Shown: positions 47,014-59,306, numbered from the stretch's first letter. The stretch: DNA of 64,000 nt from Dysidea avara (GCF_963678975.1 NC_089273.1:23392356-23456355), one strand, 5' to 3'. Notes: generated by a model from the letters alone, not told the origin. Numbers and translations are program-made.

Positions 47014-47736
47014 ATGGCTGTGTCCTTTGGAAAGTTGGAAGAATTTAACACTGCAAATGGCGACGATTGGGTGCAATACATTGAGCGCATGGAGCATTAT
47101 TTCGTTGCAAATGATATTACAGACTCTACCAAGCAACGTTCAGTACTCATCAGCTCTATGGGAGCCAAGGCATATAAGGTCCTTCGTAATCTTGTCGCAC
47201 CCAACAAGCCGACTGACGTTTCGTTCAAGAATTTGGTGAAGACAATGACAACTCATTTTTGCCCACCTCCGTCTGAGATTGCTCAACGATTCCGCTTTAA
47301 TACCAGAGTAAGAGAATCGGATGAAACTGTCGCGGCCTATGTTGCTGAATTGCGATCCTTATCGGAGCACTGCAATTTCGGTGAAACGTTGGATCTTATG
47401 TTGCGCGACCGACTGGTGTGTGGTATCAATGAACCACAAGTTCAGAAGCGACTACTGGCTGAGGACAAGTTAACCTTCAAGAAGACCTTCGAGGTTGCTT
47501 TAGCTTTCGAAGCAGCGACTAAAGATGCAAAGCAGCTTCAGGCTGCAACGGCACCCACCAGTGATACTACAGTTCCAGTGTATAAAAACGAGAAACTGCC
47601 ACGATCATCTGTCAAGTGTTACCGATGTGGAAAGCCTAATCACAAAGCGCCAGATTGCTGGTTCAAGGAATCTGTTTGTAGTAACTGTCACAAGAAAGGG
47701 CATATAGCAGCAGTTTGTCGCAGCCGCAGCTTCTAA
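47014..47736 (+). CDS. gag: Ty3/gypsy gag
   Basis: Capsid-like N-terminal region (about residues 1-180, including a retrotrans-gag-like block around WVQYIERMEHYF and ETVAAYVAELR). Two CCHC zinc knuckles close together at the C-terminus follow: CYRCGKPNHKAPDC and CSNCHKKGHIAAVC. These bind the element's RNA. Length about 240 residues is usual for small metazoan gypsy gags. Confidence 0.88.
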   Translation: MAVSFGKLEEFNTANGDDWVQYIERMEHYFVANDITDSTKQRSVLISSMGAKAYKVLRNLVAPNKPTDVSFKNLVKTMTTHFCPPPSEIAQRFRFNTRVRESDETVAAYVAELRSLSEHCNFGETLDLMLRDRLVCGINEPQVQKRLLAEDKLTFKKTFEVALAFEAATKDAKQLQAATAPTSDTTVPVYKNEKLPRSSVKCYRCGKPNHKAPDCWFKESVCSNCHKKGHIAAVCRSRSF

Positions 47737-47759
47737 CAACCAGTCGCTCCTACTACAGA

Positions 47760-50700
47760 AGGAAAACCAACAAATACCATAGTGGCTCAGACTCCTCTGT
47801 CAGAAGAATACCATTTGTTTGCTATCAACCAGAATTGTTCCAGTGCTCATCCTGCTCCTTTGACTACACCAATCACAGTAAATGGGAAAACAATATCAAT
47901 GGAAATTGATACAGGCTCTGCAGTTTCCATCATATCGGAATCTAGTTACAAGGAAATTTTCCAAGCTAACTCGGAAAGCTGGCACACTACAGATGTCAAG
48001 TTGTGTACATACTCAGGGGAGCAGTTACCAGTTAAAGGGAAGGTCTCTTGCGAAGTGAGTTACAATAACTGCACACACAAATTGTCATTGATTGTGGTTG
48101 CTACTGACGGCCCAACCATCTTGGGTCGAGACTGGTTGCAGTATATCCGGTTAGACTGGCCTTCAATTATCCCAGTCAACTCGGTACAAGAAAGTTCGTT
48201 ACAACACCTATTACAGCCATTTTCTGAGCTTTTTACGGATGAGCTAGGTACCTTTAAGGGAGACAAGGTATCCATTCATGTGGATCCAACAGTTCCTCCT
48301 AAGTTCTGTAAAGCCCGCTCCATACCATATTCCATGCGAGAAAAGGTTGAAAATGAGTTGGCAAGGCTAGAAAACCTTGGTATCATAAAGCCAGTTAAAA
48401 CTTCCAAGTGGGCTGCGCCAATTGTTCCAGTCTTAAAAACGGACAAAAAGTCTATCAGAATATGTGGCGATTATAAACTGACCGCCAATAAGGCTTCCAG
48501 GCTTGAGCAGTATCCAATTCCTAAGGTAGAAGACCTGTTTTCCTCGCTAACGGGTGGTATCGCTTTTACAAAGCTAGATATGAGCCAAGCATATCAGCAG
48601 CTTGAATTAGATGAACAGTCCAAAGAAGTCGTGACCATTAACACCCACAAAGGGTTGTTTAGTTACCAGCGTTTGCCTTTCGGAGTGTCCTCTGCCCCAG
48701 GCATTTTTCAGAGGACAATGGAAACATTGTTGCAAGGAATTCCCAGAGTTTTGGTGTACTTGGATGATATCCTCATCACCGGTACATCCACAGAGGAGCA
48801 CATGTCTAACTTAAAGGTGGTGTTGTCAAGACTACAAGAGGCAGGTCTTCGTCTACGCAAAGACAAATGCGAGTTCATGGTACCTGCTGTTCAATATTTA
48901 GGCCATGTCATTGATGCTAGTGGGTTGCATCCCTCTGCAGCCAAGCTTGAGGCTGTGAGAGATGCACCCACACCACAGAATGTCACAGAACTGAAGGCTT
49001 ATCTGGGGTTATTAAGTTACTACAGTAAATTTTTACCCAACATGGCCACGACTTTAGCGCCCTTGTATCACTTGTTATGTAAAAATGTTAAATGGCAATG
49101 GTCACCGACACAAGCTAAAGCTTTTCAAAATTCCAAAGAGCTCTTAACCTCAGATAGCCTACTGGTCCACTACGATCCCAATAAAACATTGACTTTAATG
49201 TGTGATGCATCTCCTTATGGCGTTGACGCTGTTTTATCCAAGATTGATGAAAAGGGAGTAGAAAAGCCAGTTGCTTATGCGTCAAGAACGCTATCTCGAC
49301 CAGAACAAAACTACTCGCAACTCGAAAAAGAAGCTCTCGCTTTGATTTTCGGCACTAAACGTTTCCATAACTATTTGTATGGGCGTAGTTTCACACTTTA
49401 TACCGACCATAAGCCCCTGAAAAGTCTACTGAATGAATCTAAAGCTGTTCCCACCTTAGCTTCTGCTAGAATCCAGCGGTGGGCGTTGACTTTGGCGGCC
49501 TATCAGTACAACATTGTGTACAAGAAAGGTTCAGACATTGGAAATGCAGATGGGTTAAGCCGTTTACCCTTGCCATCACAACCACAGAATGTCCCAATTC
49601 CAAATGAACTAGTGTTACTAGTAGAACACTTGAACTGTGGCCCTGTTATGGCTACTCAGATTAAGACTATGACTCGCCGTGACAAAGAATTGTCAAGAGT
49701 ACTTCATTTTGTTCAAAATGGTTGGCCAGAGTCAGTTGATCCAGCTCTGCGTCCATATGCATCCAAAAAACATGAGTTGTCGTCACTGGACGGTTGTGTT
49801 CTATGGGTTACTAGGGTAATTATTCCACCAGCAGGACGTAAGAGAATCTTAGATGGTTTACATGAAGCACACCAAGGAGCATCACGAATGAAGGCAAGGG
49901 CAAGGATGGTGGTATGGTGGCCACAATTGGATAAAGCTATTGAAGATATAGTAAGAACCTGCTCAGCATGTCAGTCGAGTAAGCCTTTGCCACCATTGGC
50001 TCCACTTCATCCATGGTCAATTCCAGAGAAACCATGGTCCCGGCTTCACATGGACTATGCAGGGCCACTGCTTGACCACATGTTCCTGGTGGTTGTGGAT
50101 GCTTTTTCTAAATGGTTGGAAGTTGTCCCTGTTAGAAATGCCACATCTAGAGTCACGATTGATAAGCTTAGAAGCATTTGTTCGATTCATGGGTTACCGG
50201 ACACTAATGTCACTGATAATGCTACAGTTTTTACAAGTTCAGAGATGAAGCAGTTTTATTTGTCGAATGGAATCAAGCACATAACATCTGCACCATACCA
50301 CCCAGCAAGCAATGGCCTGGCAGAGCGTGCTGTGCAGACTTTTAAATCCGCATTAAAGAAGTTTAAAGATGGCTCATTGGAGACAAAGATCCAACGTTTT
50401 CTTTTTGAATATCGAATAACACCGCACAGCACAACTGGAGTCCCACCTGCCAACCTACTGATGAATCGTCAATTGAAATCCAGATTAGACTTGGTTGTGC
50501 CAAATTTGTCTAAGCGCATCACAGACGTCCAAGACAGACAAAAGCAGCAGCATGACCAGCATGCCAAGTCTTGACCTTTCAATGTGGGAGACAAAGTCTT
50601 TGTTCACATCTACAGTGGTCCTATTACATGGATATCTGGGGAAATTGTGCAGGTTACGGGTCCTGTTTCCTACAAGGTCCGTCTTGATTGTGATGGTACT

Positions 50701-50931
50701 ATATGTCGTAAACATCAAGATCAGCTACGGAAATGTCATTTTGATGAAGATTCTGACTCTGTATCTGCCGCCACTAGTACTAGTGTGCACCCTTCTGTTG
50801 ATGACTTCGACTTTCCAGCACCTTTAGCACTTGAGGACAGTAATGCAAACTCCTCCGTTGTTAGCCAAGAAGCACAACCATTACGTATATCATCTAGAGT
50901 CAGAAGACCTCCAGACAGACTGAACTTATAA
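47760..50931 (+). pseudogene. pol: Ty3/gypsy pol region (protease, RT, RNase H, integrase, C-terminal tail)
   Basis: Domains in order: aspartic protease (IDTGSAVSIIS), reverse transcriptase (LDMSQAYQQL, then VLVYLDDILIT), RNase H (TDHKPLKSL), and an integrase. The integrase has an HHCC-type zinc domain (HEAHQGASRMK, then CSACQ) and a catalytic core (MDYAGPL, TDNATVF, NGLAERA). A C-terminal chromo-less tail ends near ISSRVRRPPDRL. The region is close to whole; see the element entry for its state. Confidence 0.88.
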
Positions 50932-51007
50932 CTATTATCTGTATTCATTACAAGCATTATTGTTGTAAGTTTTTTTTTCTCCCTAGTTTTATTTTTGAGG
51001 GGAGGAT

Positions 51008-51149
51008 TGTAGTAGATTGATTTTCACGCATGCGCACATTTGTAACACGCGCCCACTGAGTGATTGTTCAGTTCAGTTGACGGTGTGCATTAAATGGTAG
51101 TTGTTCAAAATGATATCCATGTGAATCATTAAACTGTTGCGTTATCACA
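51008..51149 (+). repeat. 3' LTR, 142 bp
   Basis: Same length and ends as the 5' LTR. Followed at once by the GATGT duplication and the resumed LINE sequence. Confidence 0.93.
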
Positions 51150-52400
51150 GATGTACTCTTCTTCTAGAAAGGAACTGGAGAGGATGATTGCTGTTTTGTC
51201 TGATGTGAGCAATAAAGCTGGGCTATAATTTTGTGGTGAAAAGTGCAACATTTGTATTACTGAACATGTGGATTCTAGTGATGGGACTGAAGTAAATGCT
51301 ATTGAAAGTATAGAACATATTGACCCAGATAAGCCTTACAAGTATTTGGGTGTACTTCAGACTTCTAGGCCACACACAGATGTTGTAGTTGACAAGGTGT
51401 CTAATGAGTGCTTAAGGAGGGCTAATATTGTGTGGTCATCTGATTTCACAAAGTTAAAGCTCATAATACATGGGGTGTTCCTGTTGTTAGCAACATAATG
51501 CCTACTACGAAGATTCTTGTTACCACAATCAGGGACTTAGATACTAAAGTCCAATCAGTACTAACTACATGCAAAGCCCATCACCTTAGGCCATCAGTGT
51601 CCAGACTGTATCTGCCACATTCTAAAGGTGGCAGGGGTTTGCTATCATTTGAGCATTTGAATGAGCATCTGCCAGTTGATCTTTGCTGTGATCTTGTACT
51701 CTCCACAGGCATTTATATCCAGTGTGTCACAAAACATAAATTTGAGAGGAATGGTTCGAATATTTTTCACTGGGCAACAGAAATTGTTGATGCTTATTGT
51801 AACTCAATTATGTTTTCACCTCATAAACACAGTCAAGTTTAACGGAGTGTGTTATGGAACCAGTCGGTTGCAAAAGTTGCTTACCTCTTGCCCCTACTAT
51901 GTATTTGAGACAGCATAATCAAGTGTTGGAAGTACTATATCACTACCTTGTTGGATCACATTCTAGGGATTTTTGGCGTGACCCTGAGGCAGTTTATGAG
52001 AATGACTCAATTAAGCTCTATTGGGATCAAGCTGTTCAAGTGGTTGGTAATTGTCTGAGTAACCACCCAGATAATGTACTATGGAACAAACAAGATAACT
52101 CTGCTTACCTGATTGATGTAAGTATTCCAAGTGACGGAAACCTTCACTCAAAGTTTTGTAAAAAGATTGCAAAGTATAGTGATTTGGCCATGCTGATGAA
52201 ACTTATGTATCATCTTGAGTGTGCTGTCATACTACCAATAATCATATCAATCACTGGTCTGATTTCATTGAATTAAAGCTATATACCCTCCAGAGTATTG
52301 TTGAAGATGCTGATATTATGAAGATGATTTCTAAATTGCAGAAAGTGGCACTTTTGGGCTCGCGCAGGTTCATGAGAAGTGTTCTACTAAGAGACTAACT
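51150..52400 (+). pseudogene. LINE (R2/R4-like) reverse transcriptase thumb and endonuclease region, decayed
   Basis: In successive frames it reads MYSSSRKELERM, YKYLGVLQTSRPHTDVVVDK, TTIRDLDTKVQSVL, and HHLRPSVSRLYLPHSKGGRG. These match the region downstream of the catalytic box in R4/NeSL-type LINEs. Then NKQDNSAYLIDVSIPSDGNL, followed by KIAKYSDLAMLMK, resembles the terminal endonuclease-like domain. The end reads SIVEDADIMKMISKLQKVAL. Several stops and frame changes show it is an old copy, and it was already fixed when the gypsy element landed in it. Confidence 0.75.
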
Positions 52401-52466
52401 AGCCATCTACCCTACAATTAACGTTGATACTTGCTTACTTGATTAATGTAACCACATGTATCTCTA

Positions 52467-52770
52467 ATTGTTTTTCAGATCTGTATATGGAGGAGGAACC
52501 ACAGAGACAGTATAACCGACATGCTAATGACATTGAAATGGCCATCGCTTGAGAATCGTAGAAGACATTCACGTTTAATTCTGCTATTTAAGTTCGTAAA
52601 CAAGTTGATACATATTCCTACCCAGTATTTGCCAGTGCCATCCCCCTTAACAACTACCAGGGCTAACCACGATCAAAAGTTTATGCGACAGTATGCCAGA
52701 ACGGACCGAGTGAAATTTTTTTGGGCACACTTTAGACTTAGAAAATTTTCACGAAATATTTTTTTCGGAT
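52467..52770 (+). pseudogene. CR1/RTE-like LINE C-terminal fragment
   Basis: MLMTLKWPSLENRRRHSRLI, then LFKFVNKLIHIP and TRANHDQKFMRQYARTDRVK, is the WPTLExRR...YKIxxxLxxIP...RxxH..KF pattern at the end of CR1-group LINE proteins. It starts next to a TTTTTCAG and lacks the upstream reverse transcriptase. Confidence 0.65.
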
Positions 52771-53789
52771 AATGTTGCATACGTAGCCCGGATACTGACA
52801 TGTGGAAGACTAGTTCACGGCAGGGCCAACAACCTGGCAGCAGCTAGTCTGAAAAGAATTTGAGGCGAAAAAATTGTTTCAGAAGAACCAGTTTAGAAGA
52901 ACTCTTTTCTCCTGCCATTTTATCAGGGGTGCATGGACTGTTCCGAGCTGTTTTTACCTTGTTTCTCTCATTGGCTGCCTCATCAACTGATTTCTCAGTG
53001 GCGTCTCGCATTACCTGACAGCACAGAGGTATTCACAGCTATTGGTGAAATTGATTATGTGAGTATGAAACAGCACAGATATTATACCTTATATATTATC
53101 TATGGAAACAGCTTGTGTTTTATTCTTGTGAAATAAATGAACCACTGTGTATGTATTATATGCTTTTCAAGCCTGCATTAATAGCCTGTGGGCAACATGT
53201 ACCCACAGCCATTACTATTACAGTTATTCTAATGTGACAGTTGATTGAAGTTGGTGGGTATTGGTTCCCCAGAGCGACGATAACAAGGACATAATTATAG
53301 GATTGGTGTTACTGATGAATTCTGACTGAACAAGGGATATTCACTACCTATGTATGGTCCTGTAAAATCTGTGATCGTGATCAAGATTTTTGATCAACCT
53401 TGATTTCATCTCCGGAAAAGGAGATAAAGCTTCACTCAAGATCTTCACTGCTTTGCTAATACAAGCCACCTGATTGCCTCTTTTAAGTCAGTAGAAACTA
53501 ACCTCAGTTTTGATCTTTTGGTTCAATTTTGATCACTGTCATGGATGGTTTAATAGGAGTATTATATTTGTGTGAACAAGCAGTTGTGCTTTTGATGGGT
53601 TTAATAAAAAGATGTTTTGTCCTTGGATGCTATGATGTTTGTAGTATTGGAGATAACTTTGATTTGACCAGTTCTACGACTATGCTGCTGTAATCTATGG
53701 GCCTCATTGTTAGGGTGAGTTGAATCACTTAAACACAGAGCTTCAAAACTAGTTAGTGATTTTCATCGTTATCTTTATATATTTTTTAA

Positions 53790-54105
53790 ATTTATTAATG
53801 CTTTACAACACAAGTGCTGAAGGTCTGTAGGACACCTGGTCCTACAGCCTGCTTATGAAAGACTCCATCGTTTACAACTACTCACCTTAGTATATACAAA
53901 ATTTAGAGAAGACATGATCACCATGTATCAGTTGTTTCATGGTAACATGCACCAATCCTTGCAGCTTACTATATCCACCATTTCCCATTGACATTCATTT
54001 AAATTGTACAAGCATGCAGCACATAAAAGTTTGTAAAGAAATATTTTCTAAAGAATAATAATTGAAGATTGGAATACACTACCGAAATACCAAAACATGT
54101 TGTAA
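53790..54105 (+). pseudogene. LINE C-terminal fragment
   Basis: AYERLHRLQLLTLVYTKFRE, then DMITMYQLFHGN and, further on, EDWNTLPKY, matches the RLxxLxLxTLxYRRxRGDMIxMYKI...WNxLP pattern of LINE proteins, with stops between. A separate LINE-tail-like phrase (GCTTTACAACACAAGTGCTG, then AAGGTCTG) precedes it on the opposite strand at about 53795-53850. Confidence 0.6.
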
Positions 54106-54420
54106 TGGTAAGTGAAATTACTATAAATATGATTTAAATTGATCAGGTATCTGTCTCAAGCTTATTAATTATTAAAGGAAGACATACGAAAGCATGATAA
54201 CTATGTGTTTGTTATTTTATTGTTGTAATAATTATTTTATCATTGTAATATCAAGGGACTACAAGTTTAAATACTGAATTACATCACAATTCACAATATA
54301 AAGTAATATTTTCCCTAATTTGCCACTCAGATGTTCCTTACCCTACAGAAATGTTGCTGTTTTTATGTATGTTATAGGTATTGTATTAGGTAACAATTCA
54401 CTACTTTAGTATGTGATGAT

Positions 54421-54910
54421 CAGTGTTGGGACAGTTACTTTTTAAAAGTAACTAGTTACATATTACATATTACTTGCAGCTGAACTATAGCTATTTAGTT
54501 ACAGTTACATATTACCCATAAAATAAAGTAACTATAATATTACATATTATATTACTTTGTGTCCACAACCCTAGGCTGTCATGTGTGAAACTGCCACTTT
54601 ATCACATGACATGATTGCATTGTTGGACAATGTGCAAATCTTGGTTATAAGTAAGAAGCTGGTGAATAAGCTTCATTCAGTAGGCTTCATTACTTCGTTG
54701 TGGCTAGGCGTTACTCAGTGGATCACTAACGAGATTAGTAACTTTGCTACTTAGAGTAATAATATTATGTAATAATAGATTTGTTACAGTAACTATATTA
54801 CTTAGGTAACATGTTACATTAGTAACTTGAGTTATATTACCTGTTTTTATAGCATATTTTGTTATATCACAAAAGTAATAATATTACGTAACGCGTTACT
54901 CCCAACACTG
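54421..54910. mobile_element. hAT-type MITE, CAGTGTTGGG ends, 8-bp duplication
   Basis: CAGTGTTGGGACAGTTACTT at the left and CGCGTTACTCCCAACACTG at the right are inverted. They are flanked by identical GTGATGAT (54413-54420 and 54911-54918). The interior is full of AGTAAC/GTTACT phrases, a style seen in hAT MITEs of many animals. A decayed relative lies at 23820-24052. Confidence 0.9.
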
Positions 54911-54919
54911 GTGATGATG

Positions 54920-56300
54920 ATTTTGTGTGACAATCTATGATTGAGTGTGATGTTCTTAATTTGTAGGTGGATTCACATTGTTATTGTGAATGATTTTAAC
55001 CAAGCTACTTCTCGTCTAATTGAGGTGTGGAACAATGAGTCCATATTATCACGGTGATCTTGTGATAGACTGATCTATGTTTAGCAATGAATAGTTTGAC
55101 ATTGAGCATTCAAGGGTAATGGCAACAACAAAAGACATGATTGAAGTTTTGCATTTAGATGTATATTACAATAGCACCAGTGTGTGTACTGTAAAGCACC
55201 TCCACACAACTAATTTTTGTTGATGGCTACATGTTATTGATATCACCGTCTTTAAGAAAATGGTATATTCTTTTTGCTGGAGTGTATATAGCCAATTGTA
55301 TTTTGCTGTACATAGAAATGTATGCTCACCTCAATGCACAATATGCTACCTGTATCCCCCCACACCTGAAGGCTGCATTAGTGTTAGTGTAGTAGATTTA
55401 GTGCAAGTTATTTGCTATTTTATCCAATGGTAAATTTGAAGAAGTACTTTTATTACTCCATGATTTATAAGGTAGTTGTACTTGAAAACGTATTGTCCTT
55501 TACTTGTCTAAATAATGCCTGGCTGATGGCTGTAAAGAAATTACTCGTACAGTGCTTCCTAACCCCTAGGTACCAAGACATGTTCAGACAATCAAAAGTT
55601 TGGATAATCAAAGCCCATTTTATATACAGAGTTACTCTAATGGAATGCACACCTTAGACGAAATACTCTAATAGAACAGACACATCTACTGTAAGTATGT
55701 GGATAGTCGAAGGTCAGATAATCAAGTATTCACTTCTATTAGGTGTGATATATTTGATCCATTGTTGTGACAGCTATAGTGGATACTTTATGTGTGTACT
55801 AATTGTGTCACCATATCATCTCTTGTACAACTAATGATAGCCTAATGAATTTAGGGGATAAAAAGGAAGTTGTGAAGTTTACTCTCCCATAGCCATATAC
55901 TACTGGTATTAGTTCTCAGGTACTATAGTATAAGAGCACATGTCATTTAAAATTTCAGCAATAAAAATCAATGCATCCTCGTCAATTTTATAGAGTACAT
56001 CAACTGTACTTCTATATGCATGTGAGAACTTGAAGTGCTATTGGTCTATAGTGTGTTAGTATCAGGTCATTTGGGTTGCATTTCAAGAGACTTAATGTGG
56101 ACCCATACTCATGCACCATTTGAGAATGTGTTTTTGGTGTCTTAAGTGATATATGGAACCACACTCACAACATTCTTGGTGCTGTCTTCGTGTTGCACAC
56201 ACGAATTATAAAGAAATAAAATACATTATTTTGGTATTTAAAGCTATATTTCATTATTTAAAGCTTTATATTTCAGTATTTCAAGCTATATTTTAGTATT
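54920..56300. other. Gene-free stretch
   Basis: No supported gene. Two CTCTAAT-type motifs lie at 55635 and 55666. Confidence 0.4.
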
Positions 56301-56309
56301 TCTCTGCGA

Positions 56310-56628
56310 TCTCCTATAGTCTCTAGTAGTCTCCTATAGTCTCTAGTAGTATCCTATAGTCTCCTATAGTCTCTAGTAGTCTCCTATAGTCTCTAGTAGT
56401 CTCCTATAGTCTCCAGCAGTCTCCTATAGTCTCTGATAGTCTCTATAGTCTCTAGTAGTCTCCCATGGTCTCTAGTAGTCTCCTATAGTCTCCTATAGTC
56501 TCTAGTAGTCTCCTATAGTCTCTAGTGGTCTCCTATGGTCTCCTATAGTCTCTATGGTCTCTAACAGTCTCTTATAGTCTCCTATAGTCTCTAGTACTCT
56601 CATATAGTCTCTAGCAGTCTCCTATAGT
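56310..56628 (+). repeat. 10-bp minisatellite
   Basis: About 32 units alternate TCTCCTATAG and TCTCTAGTAG with scattered changes. Preceded by imperfect repeats of ATTTCAGTATTTCAAGC/AAGCTATATTT. Confidence 0.95.
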
Positions 56629-57277
56629 ATATCATATATTGCTACCCCATACACATAAACAGTATTTCATTCATCAAATCCAAGCTAGCTACCTCATTTA
56701 TATATAGTCGTATAAGAACTGAAGCTATATGCTAGATAGCCAATGCTGGTCAGTAATATTAATAATTGATTCTTACTAATATTGTGTATTGTGTATCAAC
56801 CTGCTTACTTCATTTATCATCCAATATAGACATCCGCATCATCACTGTCTCATCTGTTGTACTGACGACTCACCACATTGCAGTGAACTGGAATCCCAAG
56901 TCTAGTAATTCCGGCTGTGGCAAAAATTAACTTGTAATACTCATACACATCGCTTCAGATCTGTGTATATATTATCTCAAGTTTTAATTTACTTGTGTTC
57001 TGTATTGTAAACTGTTTAAAACTTGTTTATACCTTCACATAGTAATCTATGCTCTCACGTGTGCCATATCCACCTCACCTGATGCACGTGCACACATAAT
57101 TAAAATGGCGGCGTGAAAGCGTGGTACTGAGCTCAACTCGTATATTGGTGGTTGTTTACGTGGAAGTGGACGTTTCCGTACTTGGGTGAGGAATTTGTCG
57201 TTTCGCCCAACCTTCGTTTATTCGTTAGGACACGTGCTATACCATCGAGGGGTCCGCAACGCAGCAAAATCGCGTAC

Positions 57278-57505
57278 GAGATTCAGAATCTTTACGGATT
57301 CAACGGAGATTCAGGGATTCCGAGGGATTCAGTCGAGATTCACTAAGATTCCCCGGGATTCGGTGGGATTCACCCAAGATTCAGTGGGATTCACTCGAGA
57401 TTCAGTGGGATTCACCCGAGATTCAGTGTATATTCAGTGAGATTCACCCTAGATTCAGTTTATATTCAGTGAGCTTCACCCGAGATTCGAGGATTCAATC
57501 AAATT
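57278..57505 (+). repeat. GATTCA minisatellite inside the ULP1 element
   Basis: Imperfect units of about 22 bp, GATTCA(G/C)...GGGATTCACCCGA, with about 25 GATTCA-type cores. A shorter GATTCA cluster lies at 59188-59237 next to the other end, suggesting protein-binding subterminal repeats that expanded on one side. Confidence 0.85.
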
Positions 57506-58072
57506 TAGCCCGGCCAAAGCTCAGAGGTCGGCTTTCTTGCGACTAAATATTTCAGCTAGTGAATATCATAAGTTTGGCACTGTAGCTACGTAACTTGGAC
57601 AACACTGATCAAGCAGCATGGAGTCAGTAGCTAGCTAGCTCTTCATACTGGCTCAGTGTGATGATTCCTTGTACCAAAATTTAACTACTGAATGTCCAGC
57701 TTATATATATATACATAGGCTGCCATTAGGCAATTTGCAGTTGTAGCTAGCTGCTCGTATATACATATATGTACAAGTGTAATATTTCTTGTAGCAGATG
57801 TATCATGTATATAAATATACCTCACCATTTTTAGTACATGCCATGGAGATGGCTAAGTTGGACTGAGACTCGAATAAAACTATGCACTATAATGACTATA
57901 TGCATCTATACACCGACATCAAGATCATGCATGACAAGTAATCATGCCGTGTGTACACTAACAACATATTAACTGTAAGGATTTCACTTTTCATTTACAG
58001 TTTTTACAAAACCATTTTTGTCCTGGTACAATATTGTTATCAGTGCCTATGCACTCAAAGTGAAACCATTCT

Positions 58073-58957
58073 TTACACGTCATTTGGCCACATCACACCA
58101 TTTCCTTTTTTTGTCATTTTGGGTGACCTACAGTAACAGTACACTTCTATTTTCACAATCTTTGATTGAAGCACTCTTCTCTCCCTGATAGTTGGAAATA
58201 GGGCCATTCTTTTAGTCTCAAGGCAAGTAAGTAAGTGTTCTCTCATCAAGCCTTGATTGTACACAATTGATGATGGATCTTGTCCATGGGCAATACTGGT
58301 AATATAAGCGGCTGCAAACAGTCCACAATCATTGCCTCCAGATTGTTTGTTAACATTAGCAATTCCAACGGTAAAATACTTGTTCTTGGTAAACACAATT
58401 AAGTTGCAACAGCAGTAATTTCGTGTTCTCATGGAGCAAAGAGTACTTAGAATCATATAGAATAACATCAGCACTATCAGCATTTCCACTAGCTGATGCT
58501 ACTACCCAATGATTACGGTTTACCAAAAGTATCTGCAACAATGTCAATCCTGTGGGCATTGGTGTCATTTTCTGTAAATCTTGTTTCAGGGTATCTTGCA
58601 AAGAATGAATATGAGGAAATTGGCACTTCAACCTTGACTGTTAGCTTGACTGTTAGCTAGGTATTATTGAAAAAGCACAACATGGCATGCAATTCAGTCC
58701 TCAATTTAATCTCAGCACTATTAAGACTGTTGATTTTATTCAAGGATTAGGCTTTTCACCTAGCTTGACAAAACCTCTTGATGAAACGTGGATTTAACAC
58801 GATTTAACAGCAAAGTTTTGTCCTCCATACGTGTCCATACGCGAAGTGGTTTGTTTTCTATGTACCTGTCATCATTTAGTCTGCCTTCCACACCTCGCTC
58901 CGAGCTGCCCTCGCATCTGTCCAAGTCCTGAGCCAAATCCACTGCAGCTTCAGACAT
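58073..58957 (-). pseudogene. ULP1/SENP-like cysteine protease (C48-type), probably one frameshift
   Basis: Read on the minus strand. An N-terminal piece (58957-58760) starts MSEAAVDLAQDLDRCEGSSE. A middle piece (58631-58356) has QFPHIHSLQDTL, the His motif NRNHWVVAS and the Asp motif LYDSKYS. A last piece (about 58430-58073) has KQSGGNDCGLFAAAYITSIA, with the oxyanion Gln and nucleophile Cys, and continues to LETKRMALFPT. The His-Asp-Gln-Cys order is that of ULP1/SENP proteases, which cleave ubiquitin-like modifiers. Middle and last pieces are in different frames, meeting near 58380-58430, so this copy is probably inactive unless an intron joins them. It is the sole gene of the element 57246-59256. 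Confidence 0.75.
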
Positions 58958-59306
58958 CGAGCTCGCACTGATCGAATAACCAACTATTGTACAACACAGT
59001 CAACACCTGAGCTATTGCCAGCTATCACAACGTACCAGTGTTAGCAACAGACAAAGGTGAGCTCTTGCGCGAGCCAAGTCAGTACCACGACACCTCGAAC
59101 GACACGAGGTAACACCTCCAGCTGATCGCGAATTTTTAAAGTAGATCACGTGATCAATATCCGGGAAATTCCGGAAAATCTCGTGATAAGATTCAAAGAT
59201 TCACAAAGATTCAGGCACAAGGTGTACGAGATTCAGGTTGCGTTGCGGACCCCTCGTATACCATCGGCAGCGCGGACAAGCTTAAACCTGAATAGGTTAG
59301 TGATTC

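Larger units (their letters stand above)
46836..51149 (+). mobile_element. Ty3/gypsy LTR retrotransposon, nearly whole
   Basis: Two 142-bp LTRs bracket gag and pol in the order protease, reverse transcriptase, RNase H, integrase, the Ty3/gypsy order. The 5-bp duplication GATGT flanks both LTRs (46831-46835 and 51150-51154). A purine tract (GAGGGGAGGA, about 50997-51006) precedes the 3' LTR. TGCGACGAGGAC just after the 5' LTR resembles the primer site of other animal gypsy elements. No envelope gene is seen. About two differences in 142 bp between the LTRs mean it is young. It looks nearly whole, with about one break. Confidence 0.92.
57246..59256 (-). mobile_element. 2.0-kb DNA element carrying a ULP1-like protease, 8-bp duplication
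   Basis: The ends CGAGGGGTCCGCAACGCA and TGCGTTGCGGACCCCTCG are inverted. TATACCAT flanks both sides (57238-57245 and 59257-59264). Subterminal sequences at both ends are rich in GATTCA, in the same orientation at each end. The only gene is the minus-strand protease. No transposase is present, so it must be moved in trans. Short ends with an 8-bp duplication are compatible with hAT or a Mutator-like relative; the end sequence itself is not one I can name. Confidence 0.87.

Noticed and set aside
53209-53600. Possible non-coding RNA or gene
   Set aside because: I saw no splice pattern, promoter, fold or open frame that would support one.
57152-57346. Start of a host gene reading into the ULP1 element
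   Set aside because: No ATG. It only reads because the flanks happen to stay open across the insertion site; recorded as a duplicated block instead.
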